Assembly: GCA_037903475.1 (NCBI GenBank) | Contig: JBAJFG010000492.1 | Coordinates: 2,480,001-2,544,000, forward strand | Direction: 5' to 3' | Length of the DNA: 64,000 nt | Source of the DNA: Ancylostoma caninum | Taxonomy: Eukaryota > Nematoda > Chromadorea > Rhabditida > Ancylostomatidae | Shown: positions 23,120 through 34,075 of the stretch, one piece after another | Layout of the letters: every line of letters starts with the position of its first letter | Position numbering within the stretch: the stretch's first letter is position 1 | The notes under the pieces: generated by a model | Databases searched by the model: none | What the model saw: the letters and a program-made list of their open reading frames with translations, nothing else | Told to the model about the DNA's origin: nothing | Position numbers and translations under genes: made by a program

Positions 23120-23955
23120 CCACCCCTATAAACACTAATTTCGTGCTTTACGGTCAATCATCTCGAATCTACTACAAGCGCGTGTCATTTTACGCCATGC
23201 AAAAATTCTAGCCTCGGAGGGGATCGAACCCTAGACCATGTAGATGAGAGTAATGACGTGATTGTTCCTGCTGGCAGTCCAGTCTGATCCGATAAGAAAC
23301 TATGCATATCGACTTCAATGTTGTTTTAGTTCCAATTTTGGGTTTTTAATGTGTTTCTTTTGTGTCTTCTCCCTTGAAACAGCTCAGTGAACAAAGAAAA
23401 CATGCGGGAGTAGAGGGGGGTTCGTGGGTGTCGTCGAAAGGTGGGGGTTGGACGAGGGAATAAGTGGGGGGGGGGTCGTATTGAGGGTCGGTTTTTCCTA
23501 TCGTCATGCTTCACCCTGCTTGTGAAACATGCTGTGCACCCCACCTTTAAACTGTCGAAATAACGCTGAAACAATCTACAACAACAGCGCTACCACCGAG
23601 GCTACGTCGATTTCCAAGATACTTTTTCCATGGAGAATGTTTTCAACAGCTGATCGCCGGCTACTAGCCTCTGTGGCTGAGCCCATTGGTCTCTTCTTCC
23701 AATCGACCCACGGCACTGTGTCCTGAGGCAATCCATGGTAGGAACTGATTAGGAAACTACTGGAATTCGTCAAGGTCTTGATGCGTAAGATCCATATCAC
23801 GTGCCTGCTGGCTAAAAAACAAGAAAAATATTTATTAGGGGTGGGTGACTATTCATACAAAAAGTAATTAGCAAGACTTATCGTACCTTAGTCACACCTT
23901 GTTGGTTAATACGTGACCTCCCCTTCTGAATTCTCCATAATTCGACTACTGACTG

Positions 23956-24030
23956 TCCTGATAGCTCAGTGAGTGCGGCTAAGCAGTTCCTTGGTGTCCT
24001 ACCGAACACTCATGTTCACTACCCAGCGGC
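23956..24030 (+). repeat. tRNA-like (possible SINE head)
   Basis: TGATAGCTCAGTGAGTGCGG matches a polymerase III A box and D arm, and GTTCACTACCC about 50 bases later is a weak B box. It does not fold as a complete tRNA. Low confidence. Confidence 0.25.
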
Positions 24031-25682
24031 ACTCTTCCAAGTAACTAAGATAGCAATTCTGCTGTCAATTGAGAACACACTCCTTGTTGAATGAGACAAT
24101 ATTAATAATCAACAAAGGAAAGTGAAAAGTTCTGAATTCCGTTCCCACACGCTACTATCGCTTGTGTCGACGAGTGAATGCTGGAAAAATGAGGCCATGG
24201 AAATGTTTGCTCGGTGATCATGGGGCGTCCTCTAAGAACTGGAAGTTTTTACACCATACATCATAACCAATCTGAAAACAATTTTAGCGTAAGATAGACT
24301 TCTAGGCAATTTGAGATGGTGAAATAAATATTGTTCCCGTGCATTCCCTTAAGTTTCACGTAGTCGTCAATCTATGGAGGGATACCAAGGGAATGTTCAG
24401 TCGCTCTCAGAGAGTGAACAGGATAGTTTGAATTATCGAGCGGATAAGTGAGAACTTAGTTGCACCTTAACGAGGTGCTAACTATATGCGAGGCGAGCCT
24501 CGCTAGCTGGTTTTCGTATGAAAGGTCCCCCTCCCATTTATTAGTACTTCATGCTTCATTTATACTAAATATAAGTGATCCTTCACATAACGAAACTGAT
24601 GAACGTTCACAAGGTGTGTATAAGGCTTGTGAGAGTACCTTATCTTCCATTTCACACAGTACACGATTTTTTGCTAATGATGAATTTTATGTTTTACCAT
24701 CGTATTCTCAAGACTTCTTCAGATATTTCATAATTTGGAAAAAATAGCCGTGATACGGGGGGGGGCAAGCACCACATCAACTAGTGACGCTACAAGTTTC
24801 GCCAAATCCGCTCTTGAGCGAAATCAATTCCTTTCTTTTTTGTTTCTGATTAGAAATTTCATTAAACCCTCCCCATGGCAAGAATTCCTAGAAGGGTTCA
24901 GAAACTGTTGAAAATTTTTATGGCTTGGACAAGCAAACTACTGACTTAGGAAGTAACGGTGATTAAGGCTCAGCTCATTCGTCTGCATTGTTTTTCAAAT
25001 ATCGACAACCGTGCCACAGAACTGAAATGCAGTCGTAATTTCAAGCATGTTTCAACGTAAGCGTGCATATTCCAACGAAAAAGTCGTGGTTGGTGGCACG
25101 TGTGCGACGAGGTTGAGCAAAAATTACGGATTGTATGTACTTACAAAGAACATGCCATTTTTTTCCTTGCTCGAAGGAAAACAGAACTGCTCAAAAACCA
25201 ACTTCTCAAAAAGATTTGCAAAGATCTCAATATTCATCATTCCGCATATAAGTGTTGAGATCTAGTGTTCTTCATTATCTAACATTGCTAAAGTTACAAT
25301 ATTTTAAATTCAAGTTATGTTATGAAGTTAGCTCTGAAACAAACAGTCTACTGCTAAAAAAAACCCAGGCGTTACATATCAAAATTCACAAAGAATTCGT
25401 TAGGATGATGGGGTTTCTTCCTATGTCTTATCCTTTTTTTTCCACTTCCTTGGGAATTCACAGCTCATTTTTGCATATTATCTAAGGCTTGACTAGAGTT
25501 GCCAATTTACTCCACACGCTTGTCTTTTTCCGCTTTGGAACACCCTCTTTCAAGTGTTTTTTCTCGGGCTTCTTTTTTTGAGGACCAGCCTTCTTCCGAT
25601 ATCCAGATTGCTCGATCCTTGGTAGGTCAAATATGACTCCTATGGTCACACGCAGCGGTAGATGGACAAAGGGTCTGCCGTG
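24031..25682. other. No recognisable gene
   Basis: AT-rich with a G9 run at 24757-24765. No supported exon or element boundary. Confidence 0.4.
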
Positions 25683-25850
25683 CCCAGTGGTGGGAAAAAC
25701 GCCAGGATACGGGTCCATCGATGGTGATTGGGTCCGCAGGGGCCCATTAGTGGTGAAACGCCATGGAACGAGTCCACGGATGGGGATTGGGTCCGCAGGT
25801 GACCCATTAGTGGGGAAAGCGCCAAGATGCACGTCTGCCGGTGGAGTAGG
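25683..25850. repeat. 60-bp tandem repeat, about 2.8 copies
   Basis: Units start at 25683, 25743 and 25803 (CCCA(G/T)(T/-)…GTGG(T/G)G(A/G)AA…GGGTCCGCAGG). Because the period is a multiple of three, frames stay open through it on both strands, producing 20-residue protein repeats in the shadows. With no family match and no splice context I do not call a gene. Confidence 0.8.
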
Positions 25851-26838
25851 AGTACGACGCCCTCATTCGTGTCCCAGTCGAGCACCTCTTCTTCCTCCCT
25901 GTATATTGAAGCAGAAGCTCATCAGCTGGTTTCAGGTGATTATTCGCACGGCATTGGTTACACTGTATTGTTCACAAGTACTGAAGCCATGTGAAAGACA
26001 ATTCTGTGCAGAGTTGGGAGTGGCTGTTCACAACGGCTCCATAAGCATGTAAGGAATGTGACAAAAAATAGGTAGTATCACTGCATCGTAAGTTAGCTTT
26101 ACATGTGGGCGCGTGATTAAGAATTTGTAAAGAAGGCTGGGATCGCGAGAAGACTTCAAGCTTGGCGTTGGAGAAGCGGCCAGACCCGTAGAATATATAC
26201 AATTTATAGGGAGGATTTTGTACTTGAGATCAGCTAATGATTATTTTCGCTTATTTGCTAACTTTCTAAGCATTTTGCATGTGTGAAGCTTTTGCACATA
26301 CTTCAAGTGACTGCCCCGCCCCTCTTTCTACCGTGTCGAAGGGGCGCTAGTCTTAATAAAGCTTTTGACTATATTGGACACCTCAGCCTATCTCCCAAAT
26401 TGGACAGTGTTGGAGTCAGTGGTAACTTTTTGCAATGGTTCGAATCCTATCTCTCTGATAGGTCGTTTGTGGTCAAATTCGGTGATGCTTTGTCCGTTTC
26501 TAGACCATCACTAGCAGGAGTATCTCAGGGTAACGCCCTTTCACCGATTCTTTTCATTGTCTACACGGCGGACCTTGTGGAGTGCCTCATGATTGACTCA
26601 AGAATAAAAGTTGCTGCATACGCAGACGATTTGAAAGTATACGCCTCTTACAACGAACGAGATAGAGTCGCTGTTCAAGGTGCTCTTCAAGAATCAATCG
26701 TCAAGATGCAATGATGGGGCAATAAATGGGGAATAAAGGTGAATGTGTCTAAAAGTCACCCACCCACACTTTCTAGAATCAGCAGATGATGTTATCCAGC
26801 GAAGATGTTATACTCTTGACTATCTCAGAGATTCCGGG

Positions 26839-27407
26839 ACGGCGAACACAGGCCCAACACGTTTCAACAGCAGTTACACCGCGAGGTGAAAGCTTATTTT
26901 GTCGCCCCACGAGCTGTGTTCGCCTCTAGAAGGCTGTGTTTCGGGGCGATGAACTGGTTTGCATATCTCAAACCTAGGATCGCAGCTCAATCTGGGCACA
27001 GGGCTGTGTTCGTACTGCAGACTTGGGTAAGTGGATGCTTACCCAAGCTCTTCCAAAAATAATAATTATTGCACTGGGCCACGGTTTTACCCGGGCCACA
27101 GCCAGCCTGACAAGTCTCGCTGGGCTCCCCTTGTCCCCGCCGGAGCCAGCGGCTTATATACACCTCCCAGGGGGCGTGTCGCCACGTGGCGAGGAGCAGG
27201 CAGAACGCAGGTTGAACTGCACCACAGTTCATCGGGCAAAGAACGCAGCCGAAACACGGGTTTTGCTGCTCTTAGCAGACGGAATGCAGCAGTTCTTCCT
27301 CTTCCAGCAATGTCTGCCTTCCATTTCTTGGAGGTGTGGCTTGCCAGGTTGTGCTGCGTTTGCCTTATCCAGTTATTTGAGATAAAGCCGAAGTAGGTGA
27401 CTTAATT
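26839..27407. mobile_element. Unidentified insertion inside the LINE
   Basis: The RT reading frame leaves off after LDYLRDSG (26838) and resumes at about 27408 with an alignment-consistent residue run, so about 570 bases are foreign. The insert contains an 11-bp inverted repeat (GGCGAACACAG at 26841-26851 and its inverse at 26914-26924) and a perfect 10-bp-stem hairpin CTTGGGTAAG/CTTACCCAAG (27022-27047). It also has a GC-rich stretch at 27060-27250. No target duplication is visible, so the borders are approximate. Confidence 0.45.
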
Positions 27408-28783
27408 GTGCAAATCTACGCATTTTTTAGATTCGGAAACCATATTAACAGAATTACTACCTCAGCTACGAATTCACTTTTCGCCCTATTCCGACACATC
27501 TATACGAAAGATCCGGCTATTCTAGTTCGTTTACATAAAGCTTACGTCGTACCCATCCTAGAATACTGCAGTCCTGTTTGGAACCCTTCTTCTTAGAAAG
27601 AGATTGAAAAAATTGAAAAGATCCAGAGGATATTTACTAGTCTGCTTTATTACCGTGCCTGATCACCCTCGATCTTCCCCCAACTACAAAAAACGTCTGG
27701 AAAAGTCAGGTTTGAAATCATTATTCTATAGGAGACTACAGGCTGACCTTTTGCCTGGATTCAAGGTACTATGTGGAGAAGTACGTTGCAAACCTTTGAG
27801 ATTTTTGATTTTCTGCCCTATTAGTTCTCGCAGGATGATCTTTGACCTGACCGTTCAAAGGTCTGATCGCTCTCATCTCACTTTGTGGCAACATTCATTC
27901 GCTAACCGAGCTGCTTCTTTGCTGAATAAACTCCCTCCAACAATGCTTGGTCTCCAGCACTCATCAGCGCTTAGACGAGAGTCAAATCGCCACGATTTAT
28001 TACAAATTTTGTACATGGACAATGTGATGTGACAATACCATGGTGATTATACGAAAATGTTTGACTTTAGCTGTTAGCTAATGATCTTTCTGTACCCTAC
28101 TGGGTTTGTGCTTTCGTTACTGTTTGTCCCATCTTTGACAAGTGTTTTCGCTTTCCTAACCTTCGTTCTACTTTGATCTTTCACTTCAATGACTGTTGTC
28201 GTGTAAGGTAGTGTAGCCACATGATGAACGAAAGGCAAAAAGGAACTACTCGAAATGGAAATGCTCCACCACTGCAGATTTTACTACAACACAGCGTATG
28301 TGGCTATCTGTCAGGCTCGCTGCAACTAGATCAGTGCCCAGTGCTGTCTCAGTAACGCTACCGCATATCAGTTATCTACTCGAAGTAAAGCGTAACATCG
28401 CTTCGCATGATTCCGTCTTAAGGTAAGTAATGCCTTGGATTGTTAGGGGTGGGAATACCTAACATGCGAAATTCCAGGGTAAGATTTTCTGCGCATGCCA
28501 TACGCTCATGGAAAGGGGCGTTATCCTTAGCGCCATTTAGTTCCCACCGACGAGATTCATGTGTTTACGAACTTTTCAATTTCGCATCACTTTAAATCGG
28601 AAATAAAACACTGGTAGAGTGAAGGCTTAGCCTGATCATGACACATGCGCAGTTGGTTAATTCTACGCACAGTGGTTGAGGCTACGGTTGAATACATCCG
28701 GAAGGTCCTTGCTGTACCACTACCAATCACAACTTTGCCGTGACTATTTTCATAACTGCGCGCCCCTACTGGTGTAGTAAATG

Positions 28784-28812
28784 AATAAATAAATAAATAA
28801 ATAAATAAATAA
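28784..28812 (+). repeat. (AATA)n microsatellite, probable LINE tail
   Basis: AATAAATA repeats follow ACTGGTGTAGTAAATG. Related tails occur at 36558-36613 and, inverted, at 41155-41203, which suggests retrotransposon 3' ends of one family. Confidence 0.65.
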
Positions 28813-28960
28813 ACTAGGGGTTCGTTAACTCGTTCACGAAGACTAATGAAGCAGTGCTTATCTAATTGAAAAGTCCGACTATCAATAAACCTCGGCATAG
28901 TTGCACAATAAATTAGTTGATTTTGTGAGCTTCAGGCGAGGTTAGCAACTAGTTTATTCT

Positions 28961-28995
28961 GGCTTACGTTTCGGCAAATCGCCGTCTTCAGAGCC
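28961..28995 (-). ncRNA. Hammerhead-ribozyme-like motif of the Penelope element
   Basis: The minus-strand RNA reads GGCU-CUGAAGA, a CGGC-GAUUU-GCCG hairpin, GAAAC-GUA, then AGCC. CUGANGA and GAAA are the conserved hammerhead core boxes; GGCU/AGCC can form stem I and the hairpin stem II. Stem III would be only the self-complementary ACGU, as in minimal hammerheads of Penelope elements that are thought to act as dimers. The position, just beyond the coding part, fits. Activity is not shown. Confidence 0.6.
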
Positions 28996-29191
28996 TGAAA
29001 TGGGCGACTCGATAAGCTAACTATCCGGCCAAATCTCTATTGAACCACACAAACGAAATGCTAAGCCTGTTTTTCAATCATGAAGCTAGCTGCTGTACCA
29101 AACGCTCACCACTTCGATGTCACTAGAGTGACGTTACTGGAGCGACCGCTGACTGTCCTCAAAAGTAGATGACTGGGCGTACTCTTCCGGA

Positions 29192-29523
29192 TCAGAAGAG
29201 TAATCCCAGATACGGTGCCAGTTCCCGTGTGATAGAGAGGCATTCTTCCTTGCGGTTCATTTTTGGACTTTTCGCGTGAATCCACAATGCCTCCAAAGTT
29301 TTGCGAGCTGATGTTTGAGGTTCTCGCGCTAATATTTTTACAGTAACTTCGAAATTAGCTCCGCCATGTCGTACCCTTCAGTGAGTGCCTAGTGGCGTAG
29401 TCGTACGAGATTTTTCTTTGCCATCTAGGTGCTCTTTCATGCGCGCACATAATGGGCGTGCCGTTTCGCCAACATACTCCTCACCACAACTCTTGCAAGA
29501 GATCAAGTAGATTACTCCTGAAC
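29192..29523 (-). pseudogene. Penelope GIY-YIG endonuclease domain (interrupted)
   Basis: Starting at the insertion border, the frame encodes [20 protein letters not shown] and [10 protein letters not shown]. This is the GIY-YIG fold core with the Y-x(n)-YVG signature, a cysteine pair and the catalytic-side arginine. Translation stops at TGA 29375-29377 after PLGTH. The same frame then continues through GANFEVTVKIL and MNRKEECLSI to a TGA at 29192-29194, the expected C-terminus of such proteins. The internal stop is a point change in an otherwise well-preserved domain. Confidence 0.8.
29515..29523. repeat. 9-bp target site duplication, left
   Basis: CTCCTGAAC, identical to 30946-30954. It lies directly outside the 15-bp terminal inverted repeat of the inserted element. 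Confidence 0.9.
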
Positions 29524-30945
29524 CATAGGTGCGATAGTCCGAGCCAAGGCTCAGACCCCTTTCACTTTGGGAGGGGGCCAATAGACCCCCTTCACCAAAC
29601 CAGCTACAGAAGACAAGGAAGTGAAGAAATCAAAAGTTTAGTAAAGTGAAACTGAACAAATTCAATGATAGAGGATCGATTCTATTGCTGTCCATGTGAA
29701 TAAAGGAGTCAGGAATCGAAATGACGTTAGTGTTGAATGGAGCGCGCCATGTGACCATTGCCGCAGACAGGGAAAATGACGAGCGAATTTCTATGTGAAG
29801 GATAAAGAATTAGATATGAGTGAAGGGTATCTAACTGAAGCTTAAACCTAGTAGAGTTTATATGTTAGAAGTGGGAAGCGATAGATAGCATGTTTGCGGA
29901 GAAATTTTTGAACACATAAGGGTATGAAAAACATAGCATGTATGTTTCTAAGATCATTATGGAAAAGTTCGTGAACTAACCGGGAAGAGGATAGTCCCTC
30001 ACAATTTGCAAAGATTTTCTCCTCATTTTCGTGTATGAGTTGTGATAGTTAGTGTAAGATGAGCAGGCAAAAAAGTGGTACCAACAGGACGGTCGAAAAC
30101 TCTACAAATTAGCTGTTTTTCAAAGGATTTCGTCTTGTGTTTCCCAGAAAGTGGTAAGTATTTATATGTGTACATACTAGAAAGGATGCGCTTTCCGCCC
30201 ATATACAAATGTATGGGGGAAACCCTTTTCTGGTTGAAAAATAGGGTGGGTGAGCCGAAACAACGGGCCATTCTCGTGCCCGTTGTTAGACAAATGGCGA
30301 GATAGTGCGATGAGGGAAGAGAGGCGCGCGCATGGGGTGAGAATGGCTTCAGAAACATTCTCACCCCCCTTCACAGAAAAAGACACGCAACCACATGAAA
30401 CGAGATGTGGTTTATCAGTTAGAGGATTGGAGGAGGAGGACATAGATACCCTTCACTCCTAGGTTTCACTTCCGAATAAAGCTGTAATAAGCAAAAATAG
30501 CTCAAAAGCAGGTGTAATTTCAGTGTCAAATTTTTGTATGTAGGAGAGAAGAAATGTTGTGCAGTTGTATATGTATGAGTGGACCATATCATGAAGGTGT
30601 ACTGAGGACTATCTTCATTCACGTGATCAATGGCTGTTTCCTCATTTGAAAGCAGTATCCTAGAGCATCCGCAGCACAATAGCGATGACTCATCGCTATC
30701 CTACGGTTTCATGAAACTGTTGAACGGTGTGTCTGCAGAAATATATTGCAAGATTTGCTCAGTTTCCATGGCATTTGAAGACATGTTGGGTATTACATCA
30801 ATGGATAGGGCATTGACACTTACCAATACCACAACTCTTACTAAAAGGAAGCAGAAAGGACCCCCCCCCGGTCGACACCCTTCACTTTTTGCCCGGTAAC
30901 CCCCTTCACTTTGGCAGTGGCGTTCTCACCACTATCGCACCTATG
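29524..30945. mobile_element. 1422-bp non-autonomous DNA transposon in the Penelope element (MULE-like)
   Basis: CATAGGTGCGATAGT at 29524-29538 is the exact inverse of 30931-30945, and a perfect 9-bp duplication CTCCTGAAC flanks both ends. Removing the element and one duplication joins the Penelope reading frame, so this is a clean transposition event. Nine-base duplications are characteristic of Mutator-like elements; Merlin elements (8-9 bp) are an alternative. Words of the type CCCTTCACTTT recur in the same orientation near both ends (29557, 29588, 30877, 30902). No transposase is recognisable among its short frames, so it would depend on a partner. A C9 run is at 30861-30869. Confidence 0.88.
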
Positions 30946-30954
30946 CTCCTGAAC
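30946..30954. repeat. 9-bp target site duplication, right
   Basis: CTCCTGAAC, identical to 29515-29523, adjoining the right terminal inverted repeat. Confidence 0.9.
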
Positions 30955-32150
30955 TCATGCAATCACCTTTCCTCCCTTCAGGGCAAACAACGCATTTAGT
31001 TGTGGGGCATATGCGCTCGTACAGTCGATTTCTGATTAGTTGGCGTTTGAGGTTATTTGGTGGTATTTCTACAACCGAAACATATTTATCTAGAGCAGCC
31101 CTCCTCAGACACTGTCGAATGGCAGTGCTCACCTCATCGGAGATAAATGGCACACAGAAGGGTATTTTATCCGCTTGCGTGGAATCGTGACATTGTCTTA
31201 CTACTTCTTTGCGCCTTCTGGACCTAGATATCTGGTTGGTGTATCCATTCATCGCAGCAACTCGACGAGCGAGTGTTAGCGATTCCTCCCTCTCCTTAAA
31301 TCCGCTACAAACTCCTGTTGCTGTTCGAAACATGTTGGTAACAATAGCTTTCTTTGCATGAGCAGGATGGGCAGAGAGAAAGTGAACCAGGATATTCTTG
31401 TTGCTTGGTTTGCGGTACCACTTGGTCCTGCAGAAACCGTTTGAAATATTAATCTGAGCGTTCAAAAATGGGAGCCAATCGTTTTTGGGTGTGTCTCTCG
31501 TGAGCTTTATGTGTTCGTATTGTTCATTCATCAATTCAAAGCATTTGTCCATCTCAGCTTGAGTAGCGCAGATGACAAAACAATCATCAATATACCTACA
31601 ATAAAGCAGAGGACGGCACTGTAAGACTGGGGCTTCAATCCTGGACATGAATGCAATTGCTAGGGTTGGAGCCAACCTCTGACCCATTGCCAAGCCCCTG
31701 ATCTGCGCGAAATGTTTACCGGACCAACTGAATATGTTACAGTTAAGGCATGCTTTCAGAAGGACCATAAGTTGAGAAACCGAGAATCCGTATAGATTGA
31801 TGCTACCTGCGTGTTCATTGAGCATCTCTAAAATGGCCTGCATAGCAGAATCATTTGAAACATTAGTGTAGAGCGCACTGACGTCAAATGATTCCATGAT
31901 AGAGTTCTCGGTAATATTCGTATTACGCAGCCGATCAAGGAACATGCGAGTATTTGCAAGATGGGCAGGAATGTAGTTCAACAATTGTGCAATTATTGTG
32001 TTGAGGAACCACCCTATTCTATCCGTTGGCCCTCCCACGCAACTGATGATGGGTCTGACTTTGAAGGTGGAAGGGTCGTTGGAGTTCAGATCAGTGTTCG
32101 ATTGAAGCTTATGCGTTTTGATAAGAAGATACGGGACAAACGGGTAGTCC
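30955..32150 (-). pseudogene. Penelope reverse transcriptase domain
   Basis: Open on the minus strand from about 32150, this encodes YPFVPYLLIKTHK, then FDVSALYTNV (RT motif A), GLAMGQRLAPTLA (motif B) and CRYIDDCFV (motif C, YIDD at 31583-31594). A C-terminal CPTTKCVVCPEGRKGDCMSS linker is cut by the insertion. It is separated from the N-terminal part by one base in an A-run at 32153-32156. The RT itself has no internal stops, implying fairly recent decay. Confidence 0.85.
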
Positions 32151-33038
32151 AATTTTGAGGCGAGCAATAACAGATGGATGCAATCCAGCTGATTTTGCTT
32201 CTCTTACCCATTCTTTGTTCAGTTTGCGGTATTGTGTGAGAAACTCACTAGCTGAGGATTGACGATATAGAGAGGTATCTTGGAGATGTCTCTCTGTTAT
32301 CGCAATATCCAGATAGTGAGGAATTACCACAAACTCGCCGCCCTTATCACTTGTTGATAGCCTTATTTGCGCAGATTCGACCAGCTCTCGGATTTCTTTT
32401 ATGCCTTGCTTTTGTGCAAACGACAGATTGGAGCGGGCCTTTCTCTGACGCTGCCGTGCTAGAACTTTATAAACTTCGTCTGCAAATAGTCGGAAGTCCA
32501 CATCAACACTTGGATTGGCGGTTTGCTGCTTGAAGAACGCACTCGGAAAGGGTATCTTAAGACGCGATTCGACTAGGTCTTGCTTCGCATGCAAACGGTC
32601 GAGATTTGCTTTACTACTGAGCTTATCTTGAAGTATATGTAGAGCACAAGTGATGTTGCGGAGAACCATTGTAGAAATGGGCTGTGATGGAGAAAAACTG
32701 GGGCCCAATTCCAGAGCAGAGAGCGCATTCTGAGAAAGCGGGAATCCTCCCAACACGGTCACTCGAGATGGTACATACTTTACAGTCTCAGCTTCACGGT
32801 CACTGTTATTACAAGGGTTCCCAGCATTCGGTGGCTGTGCAGCGTCACTCCCCGATCTACTTAACAGGCGGTCGAATTTCTTTTGCAGGGTTCCTTTGAG
32901 GTTAGACCGAATACGATCGCATATCGAAATCGACCCACCCACTATCCTCTTCCAGAGGCGATCGCCCAAGTGATAAGCACAATGTTGTTCCTTCGATATG
33001 CACTTCTTCATCATAGCGTACATCTGGTCTTGCTTCAT
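32151..33038 (-). pseudogene. Penelope N-terminal coding region
   Basis: The minus-strand frame contains RLSTSDKGGEFVVIPHYLD, a motif found just upstream of the RT in Penelope proteins, and QDTSLYRQ. It runs into the RT after one base is skipped at the A-run (32153-32156). A further open stretch to 33108 could extend the N-terminus in another frame. The start codon is uncertain. Confidence 0.75.
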
Positions 33039-33110
33039 TCTTAGCGTAATTCGAAGGAGACGCAGTTGGATCGCTTGTACTCGGTGGTCGCTCTCTGGTA
33101 GTCCGCATAA

Positions 33111-33846
33111 ATCGTGGAGTCGCTTCTGCCGAATGAAGTTGAAGTTGCTTATCTAATTCTTACACCCTTATGGGTATATGACCATATTCTTCACCACAAC
33201 AATGCAATCTTTTCACGATTTGCCGAGTTCTGAATGGGATTGCGATAGTGTGGTAGTAGAGCTTTCCTGGAAATCTCCAAACGATCGCGAAGCGGATCAT
33301 AAAGACGAGGGCATAATCCTATACTTTCCGCACCATTACAGCAACTATGTATACAACTGGCACCAGCACATAAAAATAGGCAGCAACATCGTCATCCGAA
33401 GCTACGAACGAACAAACAATAGTCATAACGGCAATTAAAGTGCAAATGCTCTGAAGCACGAGTTGCGGCTGTCAGTGAACTTACTGTCTTCTATACAGAG
33501 CTGACAGAGCGAAATAAGTCACGAAAACATCCATGGAAGGTCACTTTCTCAAGTAGCCTTGGTAGATGTCGAACAATGATGAGCGTATACACATCTTCTA
33601 GCAAATAAAAGTTGATTCCGTTGCATAGAACCCAACTCGTACTGAAGTCCCTCCTACGGACCCCATTTTGTGAGACCTAGTGGATAATGCCCGATTACAG
33701 ATCTCGAACTCCGAGGAAGAAAATTTTTCTCGAAAAAAGCAGTTAATAAAATGCGGAGATTTCTGTTTGCTCCTACTTCGTATAAGCATCTACAACCTCA
33801 TGAGAATCTGACCTTCTACGCTCTACCATGAGAGAGGTTAGGAAGG
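33111..33846. other. No recognisable gene
   Basis: May include the 5' part of the Penelope element, but no boundary or second ribozyme motif was found. Confidence 0.4.
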
Positions 33847-33856
33847 AAAAACCAAA

Positions 33857-34065
33857 GGTGTGGGTCATGATGAAGCGAAAGTTGGTGAGCGATGTGTCTG
33901 CGATTAGTTCACTGAAACCCTCGCTCCGCCCTTCAGGACCTACTCGCACTGATTCGCGCGCGATTTCACCATACTTGCCCATGCAAATCTGAGTGTGAGT
34001 GGGACGAGTCGACTCCAAAGGGCGGGAAGGCGCCGCCCCATTTTGCCTCATCATGACCCACACCC
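33857..34065. mobile_element. 209-bp MITE with perfect 10-bp target duplication
   Basis: Inverted ends GGTGTGGGTCATGATGAAGC (33857-33876) and the right arm (34041-34065) match with two differences over 24 bases. AAAAACCAAA lies immediately outside on both sides (33847-33856 and 34066-34075). A 10-bp duplication suggests a Mutator-like origin. There is no coding capacity. Confidence 0.82.
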
Positions 34066-34075
34066 AAAAACCAAA

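Larger units (their letters stand above)
26340..28815 (+). mobile_element. 5'-truncated non-LTR retrotransposon (CR1/Jockey-type RT), interrupted
   Basis: From about 26340 the plus strand encodes the palm of a LINE reverse transcriptase: LNKAFDYIGHL (motif A), AGVSQGNALSPILFIVY (motif B) and AAYADDLKVY (motif C, catalytic DD at 26619-26630). After a gap the same protein resumes at about 27421 with FRFGNHINRI, then RLHKAYVVPILEYCSPVWNP and a C-terminal region to about 28032. In-frame stops occur at 26714 and 27595. The endonuclease and 5' part are missing, as in typical 5'-truncated copies. The AATAAATA-type tail at 28784-28812 is probably its 3' terminus, but the link over 28033-28780 is inferred. 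It is not functional. Confidence 0.7.
28900..33110 (-). mobile_element. Penelope-like element (PLE), defective
   Basis: Penelope-like retroelements encode a reverse transcriptase fused to a C-terminal GIY-YIG endonuclease and prime from nicked DNA. Both parts are present on the minus strand, in order: an N-terminal region (33038 to about 32150), the RT (32150-30955), a cysteine linker (CPTTKCVVCPEGRKGDC) and the GIY-YIG domain (29523-29192). A hammerhead-ribozyme-like motif follows at 28961-28995, as known for this class. Three lesions inactivate it: a one-base shift in an A-run at 32153-32156, an insertion at 29524-30945, and a TGA at 29375-29377. Outer boundaries are estimates because no terminal repeat was found. 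Confidence 0.85.

Noticed and set aside
23210..23290. Minus-strand tRNA-like sequence around GGTTCGATCCC
   Set aside because: T stem has a mismatch, and the acceptor stem and A box are missing.
25482..26052. Long frames on both strands around the 60-bp repeat
   Set aside because: Explained by the repeat period being a multiple of three.
27023..27396. Two 120-residue plus-strand frames in the GC-rich insert
   Set aside because: They overlap in different frames, are proline-rich by composition and lack any domain.
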